Below are positions 40,950-57,677 of a stretch of 64,000 bases of DNA, one piece after another. The notes below the pieces were generated by a model. That model searched no databases. It was given only the letters and a program-made list of their open reading frames with translations, and was not told where the DNA came from. The translations under genes were made by a program, and so were the position numbers. The DNA is from Piscicola geometra (taxonomy: Eukaryota; Annelida; Clitellata; Hirudinida; Piscicolidae): contig OX030960.1 of NCBI GenBank assembly GCA_943735955.1, positions 6,072,035 through 6,136,034 on the forward strand. The letters run 5' to 3'. Position 1 is the stretch's first letter; each line of letters opens with the position of its first letter.

Positions 40950-41199
40950 AAACGATCAAATAAAATGGATAACAATTTGTTACATTATTTTTCTAGTTTT
41001 TAATGGCTTTATTATTCTAAAAAGGGAAAAAGTGTTATTTGCTCAACATGTGTATTGTTTATAGCTGACAAAACAGTTGGTAATGGTAAACTCTTGACTT
41101 TTCATCAATGAAACATACAGAAAGGTGAAAAAGGTATTTCAAAATGCCAAACAGCATGAGACAAAACCCTATCCAAAAATTCTGTCTTAACAGAAAGAA

Positions 41200-41265
41200 C
41201 TATACAATACAATACAAAACAACTACGATTTTTATTAACGTGGTGTAAACCCGGACTATCGAAAG
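41200..41265 (-). mobile_element. SINE 3'-end fragment
   Basis: TTTTTATTAACGTGGTGTAA and ACCCGGACTATCG on the plus strand match the tail of the SINE at 50855 and the copy at 15395. Confidence 0.45.
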
Positions 41266-41539
41266 CCATTGTTTAAAAGAAAATAGATAATATTGGTATT
41301 TATAATCAAATAGACAACCAGACCAAAAGGATGAAATTAAAATCGATAAACGCTATTATCAATAATAGAATCCATACGGTTTTAAGGTCATCAAGGCACT
41401 GCATTTAAGGGAAACATTGAAAGAGAGAGAAGGGAGAGTTCAAGTTTAATAACACCAAATTCCTAAAGTAACTACTCTGAGCCGAGCCACCAGCTTCAAC
41501 CGGACAAATGTTTTTACTTTTTTCGACAATGAGGCTTCT

Positions 41540-42115
41540 GTTATGGGCTGTTATAAGTTTTGAAATGTTCAATGTAGACAAAACTGGAATTACAGCCGTC
41601 CACAGGCCTGATCAAATTTTGGCGAAACGGGATAGAAGATAAGTCGGATCTGTCACGTCAGCAAAGAACCCTTGTCACATTAACAGTAGCAATCAGCGCA
41701 GTCGGAAACAGCATTCCACCAATAGTAAAATTCCCAAGGTTAAATTCTATCACCACAAGAACCAATTGGTTGCAGAGAATCTGCCAATCTTTCAAGAAAG
41801 ATGAAAGAAGATAATTTTTTCAAATTTATTGAACATTTTGTCTACCACGTCAAACCAAAACCAAATAAGCCGGTTTTGCTATTAATGGGCTAACATGAGT
41901 CTCATTTATCATTTGATGTTATTGAATTTTGCAAAGTTAATGGCATTATCCGTTTAACTTTTCGTACGCATTTCTCGCATAAAATGCAGCCATTAGATCG
42001 CCCTATTTATTGGCCATTGAAAAAATTTATTAATTCTGCTAGTGATGGTTGGAAAAGATCTCATACTGAGAAACAATGACTACTTATGATATACCTGGAA
42101 TTATTAAATGAATAT
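41540..42115 (+). pseudogene. Pogo/Tigger-like (DDE_1) transposase relic
   Basis: Broken frames read FNVDKTGITAVHRPDQILAK, matching the YNxDETGxxxVxxPxKVIA start of DDE_1 transposases with the catalytic Asp. Later come ESHLSFDVIEFCKVNGIIRL and FRTHFSHKMQPLDRPIYWPL, matching the HxSH-x-LQPLD-x-x-x-F-x-P-L-K end of the domain. Frameshifts and a stop (just before ESHL) show it is inactive. Confidence 0.82.
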
Positions 42116-42545
42116 TTGTGACTATGTTTTTATAAACAAAAAAAATAAAATAATTTTTTGTATAGTGTCTTTATTGCCCCCATACAGTGATCACTTTCCC
42201 CTACATCTACAAACTCACCAACCCACCCTTCTACCACTTCTTCCCTTCCTTTATCGATAGTACCATGTCTTACCCAAACTCTTTGTTGCCACATTTCCAA
42301 AGAGTAGGTTAACTCAATCAATCAATCAAATAGATTTTCTCAAATTCAAGAGCGCATACGAAGAAATAAGACTGCAAATGTCTTAAATGCTTGTATATGT
42401 GTATATGCATGTGGGTATATAAATTTTTTTAAAAAATTTATTCATATAAAACCATTATAAAGGTCAAAGATCTACGTGGTTTTTAACTCCCTAAACTTAT
42501 TTACTATGCAGATTTACTTCTTTTTTTTATATAAAAAACATCAAT

Positions 42546-42591
42546 TTAGGGTTAAGGTTAGGTTTAGGGTTAGGATTAGGGTAAAGTTTAT
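42546..42591. repeat. Degenerate telomere-like (TTAGGG) tract
   Basis: Seven or so imperfect TTAGGG-like units (TTAGGGTTAAGGTTAGG and on). They are interstitial, single and short. Confidence 0.8.
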
Positions 42592-43024
42592 ATATTTATT
42601 TTCAGAAAAAATTCAATTTCAAAAAAGAATCTGCAAAGTAAATCATCATTTTACAAATATGCAGTCTGCTTTCTTCGGATGCAGTTAACCTACAACCTCA
42701 GAGACGCTTACTGCAGAGAATTTTTTTATAACTTGTGTGCTTATTGGAAAACAATTAAATGAAGTAAATATTTTAAATCACAGAATTGTTTCAAAAGGTC
42801 AAATAAATGTCAAAACTAAAAAAAAATACATCAACTCAATGATAAAAAAAACTTTACTATTCTTTGGTTTTCAAAATGTATTTTACAAAAAAAATGTGTC
42901 TAGTTATTTTTAACAAACTTTTATAAAAAATTCAAGCACTTAAGCTGTTTTATAAAAATTATTTATAAAGATTTGAAAAATAAAAACTTTTATCTTGTAC
43001 TTGAATTGTCTAAAAGGCGGAGAA
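42592..43024. other. 5' flank of the hydrolase gene
   Basis: AT-rich DNA. A motif at 42450-42502 (GGTCAAAGATCTACGTGG, then TTTTTAACTCCCTAAA) recurs at 62130-62168, so it is a dispersed repeat. Confidence 0.4.
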
Positions 43025-45258
43025 ATGTTTCCAAGACTATTCAGATTGGTGCTTGCCGTCACCTCATCTGCTATTATCATTCCTTACACGCTCGCCATCT
43101 GGGCCGAGGTACTTTATGGCAAGCCGAAACGCTCGCTGGAAAGTGTGCTCAAGTCTTTGCATCCTTCACGAGTCTTTGCGTTCACCAAGAGCTTCGTGCT
43201 GAGCATGAGATCCTACCGCTACACAGGCCTGTACCTCAAGTGGACTATGCACTACAAAAGTCTCTCGCCCAGTATTGCCATAAAGGTACTTCGCATGAAT
43301 AAATAATTTTAAATAATCAAAAATCTATCTTCATTAAGATTAAGACAAATTATTTAATTATAGTTTTAAAATATATATTAAGCCAACATTATACAGGATG
43401 TAGAGTATGGCAGCAATCAGAACACATTGGACATCTACAAACCACCTACTAAGGGCAACAAGCAGGTATCATGCATGGAGGCTTGAGTGATTGAAGAATT
43501 ATACTTGTTTCCTAACTAGAAAATTATTAGATGGTGGGTGTCTTGGCTTATGTATGTTTATAAGATTATGAAAATAGTTCAAATGAGTGACTGAAATAAT
43601 TATGGACATTTGCAGACTGTGGTGGTGTTTCTGTATGGTGGAACGTGGAGCAGTGGAAACAAGAACATGTACTCGCTGCTTTGCTGCACCCTTGCCAGTC
43701 GTCTGCAAGCCCTTGTTCTCTGTCCCAACTACTCTATTTACCCTAAGGTTTCAATGCAAATTAGTAGTCGCTATTAATAGAGTCAATGGAATAGAATCAA
43801 TAGAAGCGAATATTAGAATTATAAAAATATATGCATAGAATTATAAAAAGTGTATGCATAGAATTATAAAAAATGTATGCATAGAATTATAAAAATATAT
43901 GCATAGAATTATAAAAAATATATGCATAGAATGATAAAAAAATATATGCATAGAATGATAAAAAATATATGCATAGAATTATAAAAAATATATGCATTGA
44001 ATTATAAAAAATGTATGCATTGAATTATAAAAAATATATGCATAGAATTATAAATGATAAATGTAATAATCTTAATAAAATTATTAGTAGCAATTGAATT
44101 ACTGCCAATATCTAATTAAAGGGATATGTGGATGACATGGTTCAGGATGTTAGTGACGTCATCACATGGGCGCGTGAACATGTATCCTTCTATGGAGGAG
44201 ACCCTGTATGTTTGTGTGTATATGTGTATGTTTGTGTGTGTGTATATGTGTATGTTTGTGTGTGTATATGTGTATGTTTGTGTGTGTGGATATGTGTATG
44301 TGTGTGTATGTGCTATTACAATGTAAGCTTGACAACGGCAGGAGAAAGTGGTCTTGATGGGGCATTCAGCAGGCGCCCACCTGGCTGCCTTGACGACCAT
44401 CGAGTTGGCAGCTAAGCATCTCTCTGGGCTGCCTGGCATGCTGCAGCAGAAGCTACTGACGCCACAGACTCTGACGGGTAAGCTTCTCTAGAAACTGTAG
44501 TGTTTGACTGTGTGCGTACTAGAGGTCGGACCAGGTACCCGATCTGACCAATTATACTTCAGCAAACTCCTAAGTATGGAAATCTTTATTTGGGACCAGT
44601 AAAAACGGCAGCGAAAATGAATAAAAAACAAAAGATTTTCGGGACCGGGAATCGAGTTGCGGGAACGGGACGGGACGGGAATCAAAATTCTGATGGCCCA
44701 TCGGGAACGGGACGGGACCGGAAATTAAAAATCGTCCATGTCTGACATCTAGTACACATACACACAAGCAAGTAAAAAACACACATAAGCAAATAAGGAA
44801 CACATCGACAAAAACACACTCTCACACAGGGGCTCCTTTAAAGATTGATTACCTGGAGCCATCAACCTCCTTCCTCGACACCTACTTCACCAACAGGTGC
44901 TCTGATGAAAACCTTGCACAGGCCATAGACGAAGTGAAAGGTTTGGAAGCGGAAGAAAGAAGGGAGGAAGATAGAAGTGAAGAAGTGAAAAGAGAAGGAG
45001 AGAAAGAGAGAGAAGTGAAAGAAGAAGGTGTTGAAATGGAAGAGGAAGGGGTGGAAGTGGTGAAGGGGGGAGAGATATCGGAAAGTACAACTGTAGGCAC
45101 AAGCGACAAGACAGCTGAGTCGTTTGTGATGGTGGCGAGTCCTCGGCAGGAACTCAACTCTGAAGGAAGCACCTACCATGCTCTCGAGGCCATCAAGCTT
45201 GTCATTGGTATGTCCTACACATACATACATACATACATACATACATACATACATACAT

Positions 45259-45289
<31 letters not shown>

Positions 45290-45842
45290 TACAAGGCTTG
45301 GCAGGTGTGTACGACATAAGAGAGCAGTACAAACTGCAGCTGTCTAACGCCACAGAGCACACCTCTCCCATGACCAGAGCCATGTACGACGTTGAACACT
45401 TCGACGACTTCTCGCCAACCTTCGCCCTCAAACACATTTCGGCTTCGTTTCGGTGAGTGTGGCTGTTGTGTCAAGAGATTAGGCATGAAGTCTTGATGAC
45501 ATTTGATTGCATGATCGTACTCTTTGACTTATGCCTTGTATTTTTATATTCAGTCATCTCAATCTCATCTCACCAATGATTCAAATGCATACTCCAATAT
45601 CACCACACAGACTGCCTCCTTTCCTTCTTCTGCACGGAGACAGCGATCTGTCGGTATCTCTCCAAAACAGTATTTCTTTCGCATCGGCGTTAAGCGACAG
45701 ACAAGCGGATGGCGCTCGCTTGGGAGTGCTGAAGGGATGCGACCACTACGAGGTGTGTGTCGATCTGATGCAGGAGCAGATGCTCTGGCACCACTGCATC
45801 CTTGGTCAGATCTTCAAGGCGTTCCGAGAGAACGGCTTGTGA
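43025..45842 (+). CDS. Alpha/beta hydrolase, isoprenylcysteine methylesterase-like, 482 aa
   Basis: Eight exons: 43025-43285, 43397-43465, 43616-43747, 44122-44205, 44342-44477, 44830-45207, 45296-45452, 45611-45842 (1449 nt in phase). An N-terminal hydrophobic helix (LFRLVLAVTSSAIIIPYTLA) suggests a membrane anchor. The catalytic set is clear: oxyanion motif LYGGTW (117-121, Tyr where HGGxW is usual), nucleophile S191 in MGHSAGAHL, Asp418 in LLHGDSDLSV, His451 in GCDHYEV. The order and the NTLDIYKP and YPKGYVDDMVQDV contexts fit the prenylcysteine methylesterase/kynurenine formamidase-like group, which would cleave methyl esters on prenylated proteins; the substrate is inferred. Exon 6 encodes an unusual acidic, coiled-coil-like insert (EEVKREGEKEREVKEEG and beyond, about 70 residues) not expected in the fold's core, probably a surface loop or lid. 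Confidence 0.88.
43800..44060. repeat. About 20-bp AT-rich minisatellite in intron 3
   Basis: Eleven or so copies of a 19-24 bp unit of the form ATGCATAGAATTATAAAAAA with small indels, ending 60 bp before exon 4. Confidence 0.95.
44206..44320. repeat. GT/GTAT microsatellite abutting a 5' splice site
   Basis: The donor GTATGT of exon 4 is itself the first unit of a GTGTATATGTGTATGTTT-type repeat of more than 100 bp. Confidence 0.9.
44519..44752. mobile_element. Short hAT-like non-autonomous element (about 234 bp)
   Basis: The left end TAGAGGTCGGACCAGG and the right end (reverse) TAGATGTCAGACATGG form imperfect inverted termini around a GGGAACGGGACGGGA-rich body. Matching ends occur at 791-865 and 3926-3992. 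I could not see a clean 8-bp target duplication here, so superfamily placement is tentative. Confidence 0.55.
45217..45295. repeat. (ATAC)n-(AC)n microsatellite abutting a 3' splice site
   Basis: About 60 bp of ATAC then AC units run straight into the ACAAG acceptor of hydrolase exon 7. Confidence 0.95.
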
Positions 45843-46721
45843 TGCTCTGTGTGTGTGTGTGTGTGTGTGTGGATGGATGGAACTTGCTTGTGAAGTCTGA
45901 ATAAATTGGTATTGGTTCGGTGGCATATGTCTCTTTGTGCATAAATTTAATAGGAAGAAAATGAAATAAGCATCATTTTCATTAGGAACTTTGAGAAAGA
46001 GAGATTTTGGCTGTTTATTGTTCTGATCAAAATAAACCAAAAACTTCGAAAGGAAGCATAGCGAAAAAGTTACTCAAAGTTAATCGACCCACATACCCGT
46101 TCTGCATTGGCAACTGTGTGTATGTTTATGCGTGTGTGTTTTCGTAATTGTTTGCTATCATATGTAAGACAGCATGGTTTAAGTGCTCAAAAAGGTCATT
46201 CAGAGGAGCGGTGGCAGGTTCAATAGACGTAATGGGATGAAGTTAAATTTAAAAGTAACATGTACATCAGCATCATCATAAAAGCAAAATCTTCTGAAAG
46301 CGATTATTACTGATTGCTAATGAGAAAGACAAAGTTTTAAAATGTTTAGAATCAAAATGGTATTTTAATTTTTGAAAAGTAAGAAATCTTATTTACAAAT
46401 ATTTAAGGTCATCGAAATCGGAAGCCGGCAACTGTTAGATAATCGTTATTCATTTCATTTTTCACTCAGACAATAGAAAATGTACAATGAATTTTGCATT
46501 CAACATTCTTTTGTTTACTTTTTCGATTTTCCGCCATACAAAATGCTCTTTGAAGTTTGAACTCGATCTTATTGTCACTTGCTGTCACCAGGCTTATAAC
46601 GTGAAATACCAGAGATAAATCGGAAGATAATTACGCAAACATAAAAAAATATGTATAGAATTATTACGTATGCATGAAAATGTTCCACTACGTAAAGAGT
46701 CTAAGAGTTAAGGAGGGTGGC
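45843..46721. other. Convergent 3' flanks of hydrolase and AMPK genes
   Basis: A short (GT)n follows the hydrolase stop codon (45850-45870) and an AATAAA lies at about 45900. The remainder is AT-rich with no gene seen. Confidence 0.5.
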
Positions 46722-52497
<5,776 letters not shown>

Positions 52498-52830
52498 TTT
52501 GGCATATAGGTTTTGTAATATTCAATTTTGTAAGGATAAATATCAAAAACAATAAAACTAATCTTATAAATTTTTTAACAATTATTATGATAGTTCAAAA
52601 CAATTTAAAGCCTAAAATATTTTTTATCTAATCATCAGATTCTAATGTTAAAAGATTAGTTGATTTGAGTAAAAGTAAACTCGTAAATTAAATCATATTG
52701 GAAACTTTTTAGAATTAACATATTATATATATAAATATAATTGATTCGTTTGGGAAAAAAAATGTTTTTCGTCTTTTTAGCAACTTAAAAATGAAAAAAA
52801 CAAAAAAAATCAAATAAGTTTAATAAATTA
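52498..52830. other. AMPK 5' flank
   Basis: AT-rich; the promoter and 5' UTR are presumably here on the minus strand. No distinctive core element is seen. Confidence 0.4.
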
Positions 52831-53394
52831 GTTTAAAATGATAAAAATTATTTACGAATATAAAAAGATTTCATTCAAAAAATTTGAATATATATATATA
52901 TATATATATATATTGTTTTTATTAAAACAATTGAAATTTCAATATTTAAATCTACCATGGGTGGCGATCCTAGAGGGTGTCCTAGGGTCAAGACCCCCCA
53001 CTTTTTTTCAGTGGAGGAGTCCACCTTAATAGGGATCCCCCTCCCACTTTCTTTCCTGTTTTGTATTCTAAAATTTCTTTTTGGACATGAGCATAATCGT
53101 CAACCATTGCATGAAAGTAGATGTTTATACAGTAATACATGGGGGGCGGAGCAGGTTGGCCATGGCCCATCCAACATTTAGAGCTAATGGGCCACAATGT
53201 ATTTGGCCCAACCAAAAATCAACTGATAATCATTTGGGAAACTGTTTAAAGTACAACATTATTCGAGGCTCTATTTTATTAGGAACTAATTTTTTTAAAC
53301 TTATTTTTTAACCAAACCATATATTTTTTTACTTTTCCCATCTCTCTTTTTCTCTAACTATATCTTTATAAAGTATTTTATACACAGGTGACGG

Positions 53395-55067
53395 TGAACA
53401 GTTTCAGTTTGATGATATAAAAGCATTCCAGCGTTCTCACTTTTACGAGGCTGTAGATTCGCTATATAACACGATCAGCTAGCGTCTTGACGACCAATCC
53501 TTAAAACCAGCCAGCACGCTAGAACGCTAGAACAGTTGCTTCAATCAGCTACGGTGGGCCCGCAGATAGACGAGAACCTGCTGGGAGAAGTCGTTTGTTT
53601 TCACCCACATCTCAACCGCATCAATCTCAAAAGTGAACACGCTCTTCTGTCACATAACAATAGAGACCGACCGAAACAGATATTTTTATTTCGGCCGAAA
53701 CCGAAATTGGGCCGAAATTAAAATCCCATTTTCGGCCGAAACTGAAATTAAGCCGAAATTGATTATCAATTTTCGGCCGTAACCGAAATTAAACCGAAAT
53801 TTTAATCAGATTTTCGGCCGAAACCGAAATTTTTTCCAACTTTTATTAAAAGTGAAAAAATAGTATTTAACGATGACAATGCCAGTTTAATAAGTAAATC
53901 CAAACAAGCGTAGATTTTAGGCCAAAAAATAAAAGTTTTTCAACAACAAAAATTTGTTGTTGTTGACAGGCTTTGCTTTGGTCCGACTGACATTTTGTAA
54001 AAAACTTCCAAATAGAATTCAACGACATTTTCACAATTTATTTTCGAATTAATTAGTCGAAGCCAAATCTTCTCGTTCTTTCGACTAATAGTGTTTTTCA
54101 AAGAAGGGATATCTAGAATTCCACATGCTTGTATATGTTATTCGAACAATTATTCTTATGTCACCAATAAATCAATTAACCACGATATCTAAAAGATATC
54201 TAATAGAGATGAGAATCGAACCCAAACTTAATAATTCGAGTTCGATTGAGGATATACAAATACTTACTTTTGACAATAACATTTTTTTAAACAAATGTTT
54301 TAAGAAATAGAATTTGCGTAAAAAAGTTGTTAAATATCATCATTGAACGTATGCCAATTACATGTTCGTTGTTCCAGATGCTTGTATATGTTATTCGAAT
54401 AATTGGTCTGATGACACCCATAAATCAATCAACCACGATAACTAATAGATATCTAATAGAGAATCGAATCCGAACTTAATAGTTCGATTGAGGATACAGA
54501 TATATCAGATAAACTACATAAATAAATAAAAATTTCGATTTTTCGGTAAATATGAAATCCATTTCGGCCGAAACCGAAATTGAGCCGAAATTACAAAATT
54601 ATTTACGGCCGAAACCGAAAAATTGCCGAAATTGTAAAATTAGATTCGGCCGAAACCGAAAATTTGCCGAAACTAAGAAAATTGGCAATTTCGGCGCCGA
54701 AACCGAAACCGAACCGAAGTTCGGTCGGTCTCTACATAACAACATGGCAGATAACATTCCGGCGATTATTGGGTTGTTTAACGATGCCGATGTGAGACGT
54801 GACATTCACAAAACCATTTATTCAGCAGTGGCAACCCTGGTCATGCTTCCTAGCACCACTTCGTCATGTGAACGTTCGTTCTCCGGGCTTCGAGGACTAA
54901 AAACGTATTTACGATCGACAATGGGACAGGAAAGACTGAATTCAATCATGATGTCAAATGTGCACCTTGACTTGATGGACAGTATTAACATTGTGTCAGT
55001 GGCAAATGAGTTTGCCGGTCTAAATGACTTACGTAAAAAAAACTATAGACATTTTTCGTGTTTCTGA
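53395..55067 (+). pseudogene. Broken hAT transposase, split by another element
   Basis: The first part (53395-53660) reads HFYEAVDSLYNTIS, a stop, RLDDQSLKPAS, then GPQIDENLLGEVVCFHPHLN, as in the YFEALDxxxxELxxRF segment of ZMYM/TTF-type hAT transposases. The second part (54743-55067) continues in the same frame into MADNIPAIIGLFND, MLPSTTSSCERSFSGLRGLK and TYLRSTMGQERLNSIMMSNV, the dimerisation domain. A 1074-bp element sits between the two with a target duplication; without the element and one duplicate copy the frame is continuous. Its own in-frame stop near 53481 shows it was probably already dead. Confidence 0.82.
53661..54734. mobile_element. Non-autonomous hAT element nested in the hAT pseudogene, 1074 bp
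   Basis: Perfect 15-bp terminal inverted repeats (TAGAGACCGACCGAA) are flanked by a perfect 8-bp target duplication, CATAACAA, at 53653-53660 and 54735-54742. The subterminal regions consist of many TTCGGCCGAAACCGAAAT units in both ends. The interior has a 140-bp segment present twice (about 54118-54265 and 54376-54500). It has no transposase. A relative runs from 62957 to the window end. Confidence 0.92.
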
Positions 55068-57139
55068 TTTTGTAATTTAATGTTTGAGAGAGACTATTTC
55101 AAAATTTATGTAATATAAATCATTATGTTTTCAGTATTATATTTTTGACTTCTGACTTTATAATTTTGAGTAAATTTTGAATGTTTTCAATTTTATATAA
55201 TTTTATACCACTCGCCACACACAACTTTAATTATCATTTTGTACAAATTAATTAAAATTTACACACTAAACTGTCGCCCATTGAGTTGAACATTGGAAAA
55301 CTGAGAGGGGAAAGGTATAGGGAAAAAACGAAAACACAGGGCTCTAGGTCCCATCAAAGGCAACGCTATTAATTAACCAAATTTGTATTAGCGACTTGCC
55401 ATGTTGGCCCACCAAATATTTTGCTCGTGGCGCCCCCTATGATCCTGTCTATGGGCAATCAGAATTAAAAAATAACCGGCTTCCTTAGCTGCTTTTCCTT
55501 GTGTTTCGTATGTACTGTCTAATGAATTCTTTGATGTTTATATTTGAATGGTTGTGTCCAAGAGATTCGCTTGCTGCAGCAATAATTATTGCATTAAAAT
55601 GCATGCTGCATTTCTGTCGCTTACTTTAGATTAGCTAAACATGGACTTATTTGATGAAATACTTGTATTTTCATTGTTTTTTCTCCATTTTTTGTTTGCC
55701 AAAGATGTAATTTAAAAAAGTCAACGCATGCGTGACATCGTCTTTCTTGAAGACTTAATTACAATTACGATATGTTTAAGCCTGTTGCGCGATCTGTAAA
55801 TATTATTTAATTACACAGTCTTCATACTTTTCTGCCACAAATCACATTTTCATACATTGCAATCTGTCGTTGTATCATTATTCACGTTCGAGTAATTTAG
55901 AAAAAAAAGTTAGTCCACATTAATAGTATTGAATCAGACAAAAAAGCTTTTTATAAAGTTTATGTTATAAAAACTTTTAAAATATCGAAGACATCTTTCA
56001 TCAAACTAATTCATATTTATATAATTGTTTTTTTTCATGTTAAAGTTTCTAAAAAAACAAGAAATTAAAAAAAACTAATTATATTTATAAATATTATATG
56101 TCAATTGTAAAAAATAAAAAAACATTTTTATTAAAATTTAACGAATTTTTATTATGTTTTTGTCTAAATGGTAGATTTAAATATTGAAATTTCAAGCTGC
56201 TTAAAAAAATAATTTTAAAAATAGAATTTTTTTATGAATTATTTTTATTTGTAGTTTTTTCTATTCGTAAATAATTATTTTATTCTTAATTTTTCTTTTT
56301 TACCTTTTTTCTTCTTTTTTTATGTTTAGTTGCTAAAAAAGCGAAGAAAATCTGCAATATACAAGGCAATGTAAAAGGCATTTTTTGGAGATTCACAGGA
56401 AATATAGCAAAACTATGAAAAAACTTTTTTTTTAAATTTGGCTTTACATTTGACAGTAAAAAAATTAACAATAAAGTTGTTTTTCATATCAGAATTGTGA
56501 ATATATAAATATAATTAGTTTTAAAACAAACAAAAAAATTTCTTCGCTTTTTTGGATATACAGTAATAATAGGCTTGGTTATTCGATAAACCCATATCAA
56601 GGAGCATCGGAAGAGTGCAACAGCGATTTAGGCCTTGGTGTATCAATGGTATCCAAACTAATAAAATCATTTTATTGGTCAAATTGAAGATGGCCAAAAA
56701 TGATGCAAGCAATGTGGAAAGAAAGTGCAGAAAAATGCCTTAAATGTAATGTAGCTTTACATTTATAGTGCTTCAGCATCTACCACGAATCGTGATTACC
56801 GTAAGTAGCAATGCATGGTGTCTTTTTTTAAGGGCATTTTTTATTTTCATTATAACTTTTTTTGTGTAAAATATTTCAGACTAATTTTTTTATTTTATTT
56901 CTTAGAATCATTTCTATAACAAAATGTTAAAAAAATAATTAATTCCTTTGAGTCATGCATTAATGGGTTAAATAAACGCAATTGATTATGCTGAGTGTAC
57001 AGAATATCGAAAATCGTTCCTTTTTTCTCATTAGCATATTTTTCATGGCGGTTGCTTCATTTTTACCACAATGAATTTCAATGTTTGTTTACTAAATTTG
57101 TGTTTTGAGTTTTTATTGTTAACTTTGAGCTGTACTTTA
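55068..57139. other. AT-rich repeat-bearing spacer
   Basis: It contains the right inverted repeat at 56168-56275 and a segment near 55400-55450 (GTTGGCCCACCAA, GGCGCCCCCTAT) resembling dispersed repeat ends. No gene is seen. Confidence 0.4.
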
Positions 57140-57390
57140 TGAAGATCTTTACGCTGGCAGATTCTTTTGGCTGGGATCTGGGTTATACTACACATGCGTT
57201 CTTCTATGGCTAGGTTAAGTGTGAAAGAGTGTTCTTCAAACCAATCGCTGTTTGTAGATTGCTTCTTTGCAAAAACATTAGACGCAGCCCTGTAAGGAGT
57301 TTCTTTGATGTGGTCTCATCTCTCTTCGAGTGTGCCATCAGAAGGTTTTAGGTCCTACAAGTGTCGAATAGACTTGACTCTATCCTTAAA
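57140..57390 (-). mobile_element. LINE relic (pre-RT linker)
   Basis: The minus strand reads TTSKKLLTGLRL or, in another frame, TIKETPYRAASNVFAKKQST with SDWFEEHSFTLNLAIEER. This matches the RxTIxxTAxxxLGxxxRKxxDWFDENxxxIxxLLEEK segment common in CR1-like and other LINEs. It is frame-broken. Confidence 0.6.
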
Positions 57391-57532
57391 AAAAGGCTGA
57401 TATAAATTAATTATTTAATTAATTAAATTTGTATTTGTGTTAACAAATAAAAGTTGTCAAAAGTGACTTATTAGCATAATTTATTGGGAGATAGAGAGTG
57501 AAATATTTGAACAAAATTCAGCTTGTGAGTGT

Positions 57533-57541
57533 CTATATAAG
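57533..57541 (+). promoter_or_regulatory. TATA-box candidate for the methyltransferase gene
   Basis: TATATAAGG lies about 140 bp upstream of the start codon, in a good position for a transcription start near 57565. It is a sequence match only. Confidence 0.4.
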
Positions 57542-57677
57542 GACCATGCTTGCATCTTGCAGAAAACTTATTTATGTTATACCTTTCATTGCAATTAACT
57601 ATTAATACATTGATTAGAATTCAGCACCTTGTTAGCAGTCGTTGAACAGTCGAATATTTAAAAATAGTTTTTTAGAG

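Larger units (their letters stand above)
52847..56275. mobile_element. About 3.4-kb interval bounded by long inverted repeats
   Basis: A perfect 28-bp inverted match joins 52931-52958 to 56168-56195. Further out, a perfect 14-bp inverted match joins 52847-52860 (ATTATTTACGAATA) to 56262-56275, at nearly equal distance from the inner match (70 vs 66 bp). This mirrors a terminal-inverted-repeat element. The exact ends and target duplication are not clear. The interior holds the hAT remnant at 53395-55067 and a GC-richer unknown repeat at 52955-53230. Confidence 0.55.

Noticed and set aside
42130..42321. Minus-strand 63-codon frame WQQRVWVRHGTIDKGREE
   Set aside because: No splice-consistent extension or family resemblance; it lies beside transposon remains.
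54125..54310. 61-codon frame inside the nested hAT
   Set aside because: It falls in the duplicated non-coding interior segment and has no transposase similarity.
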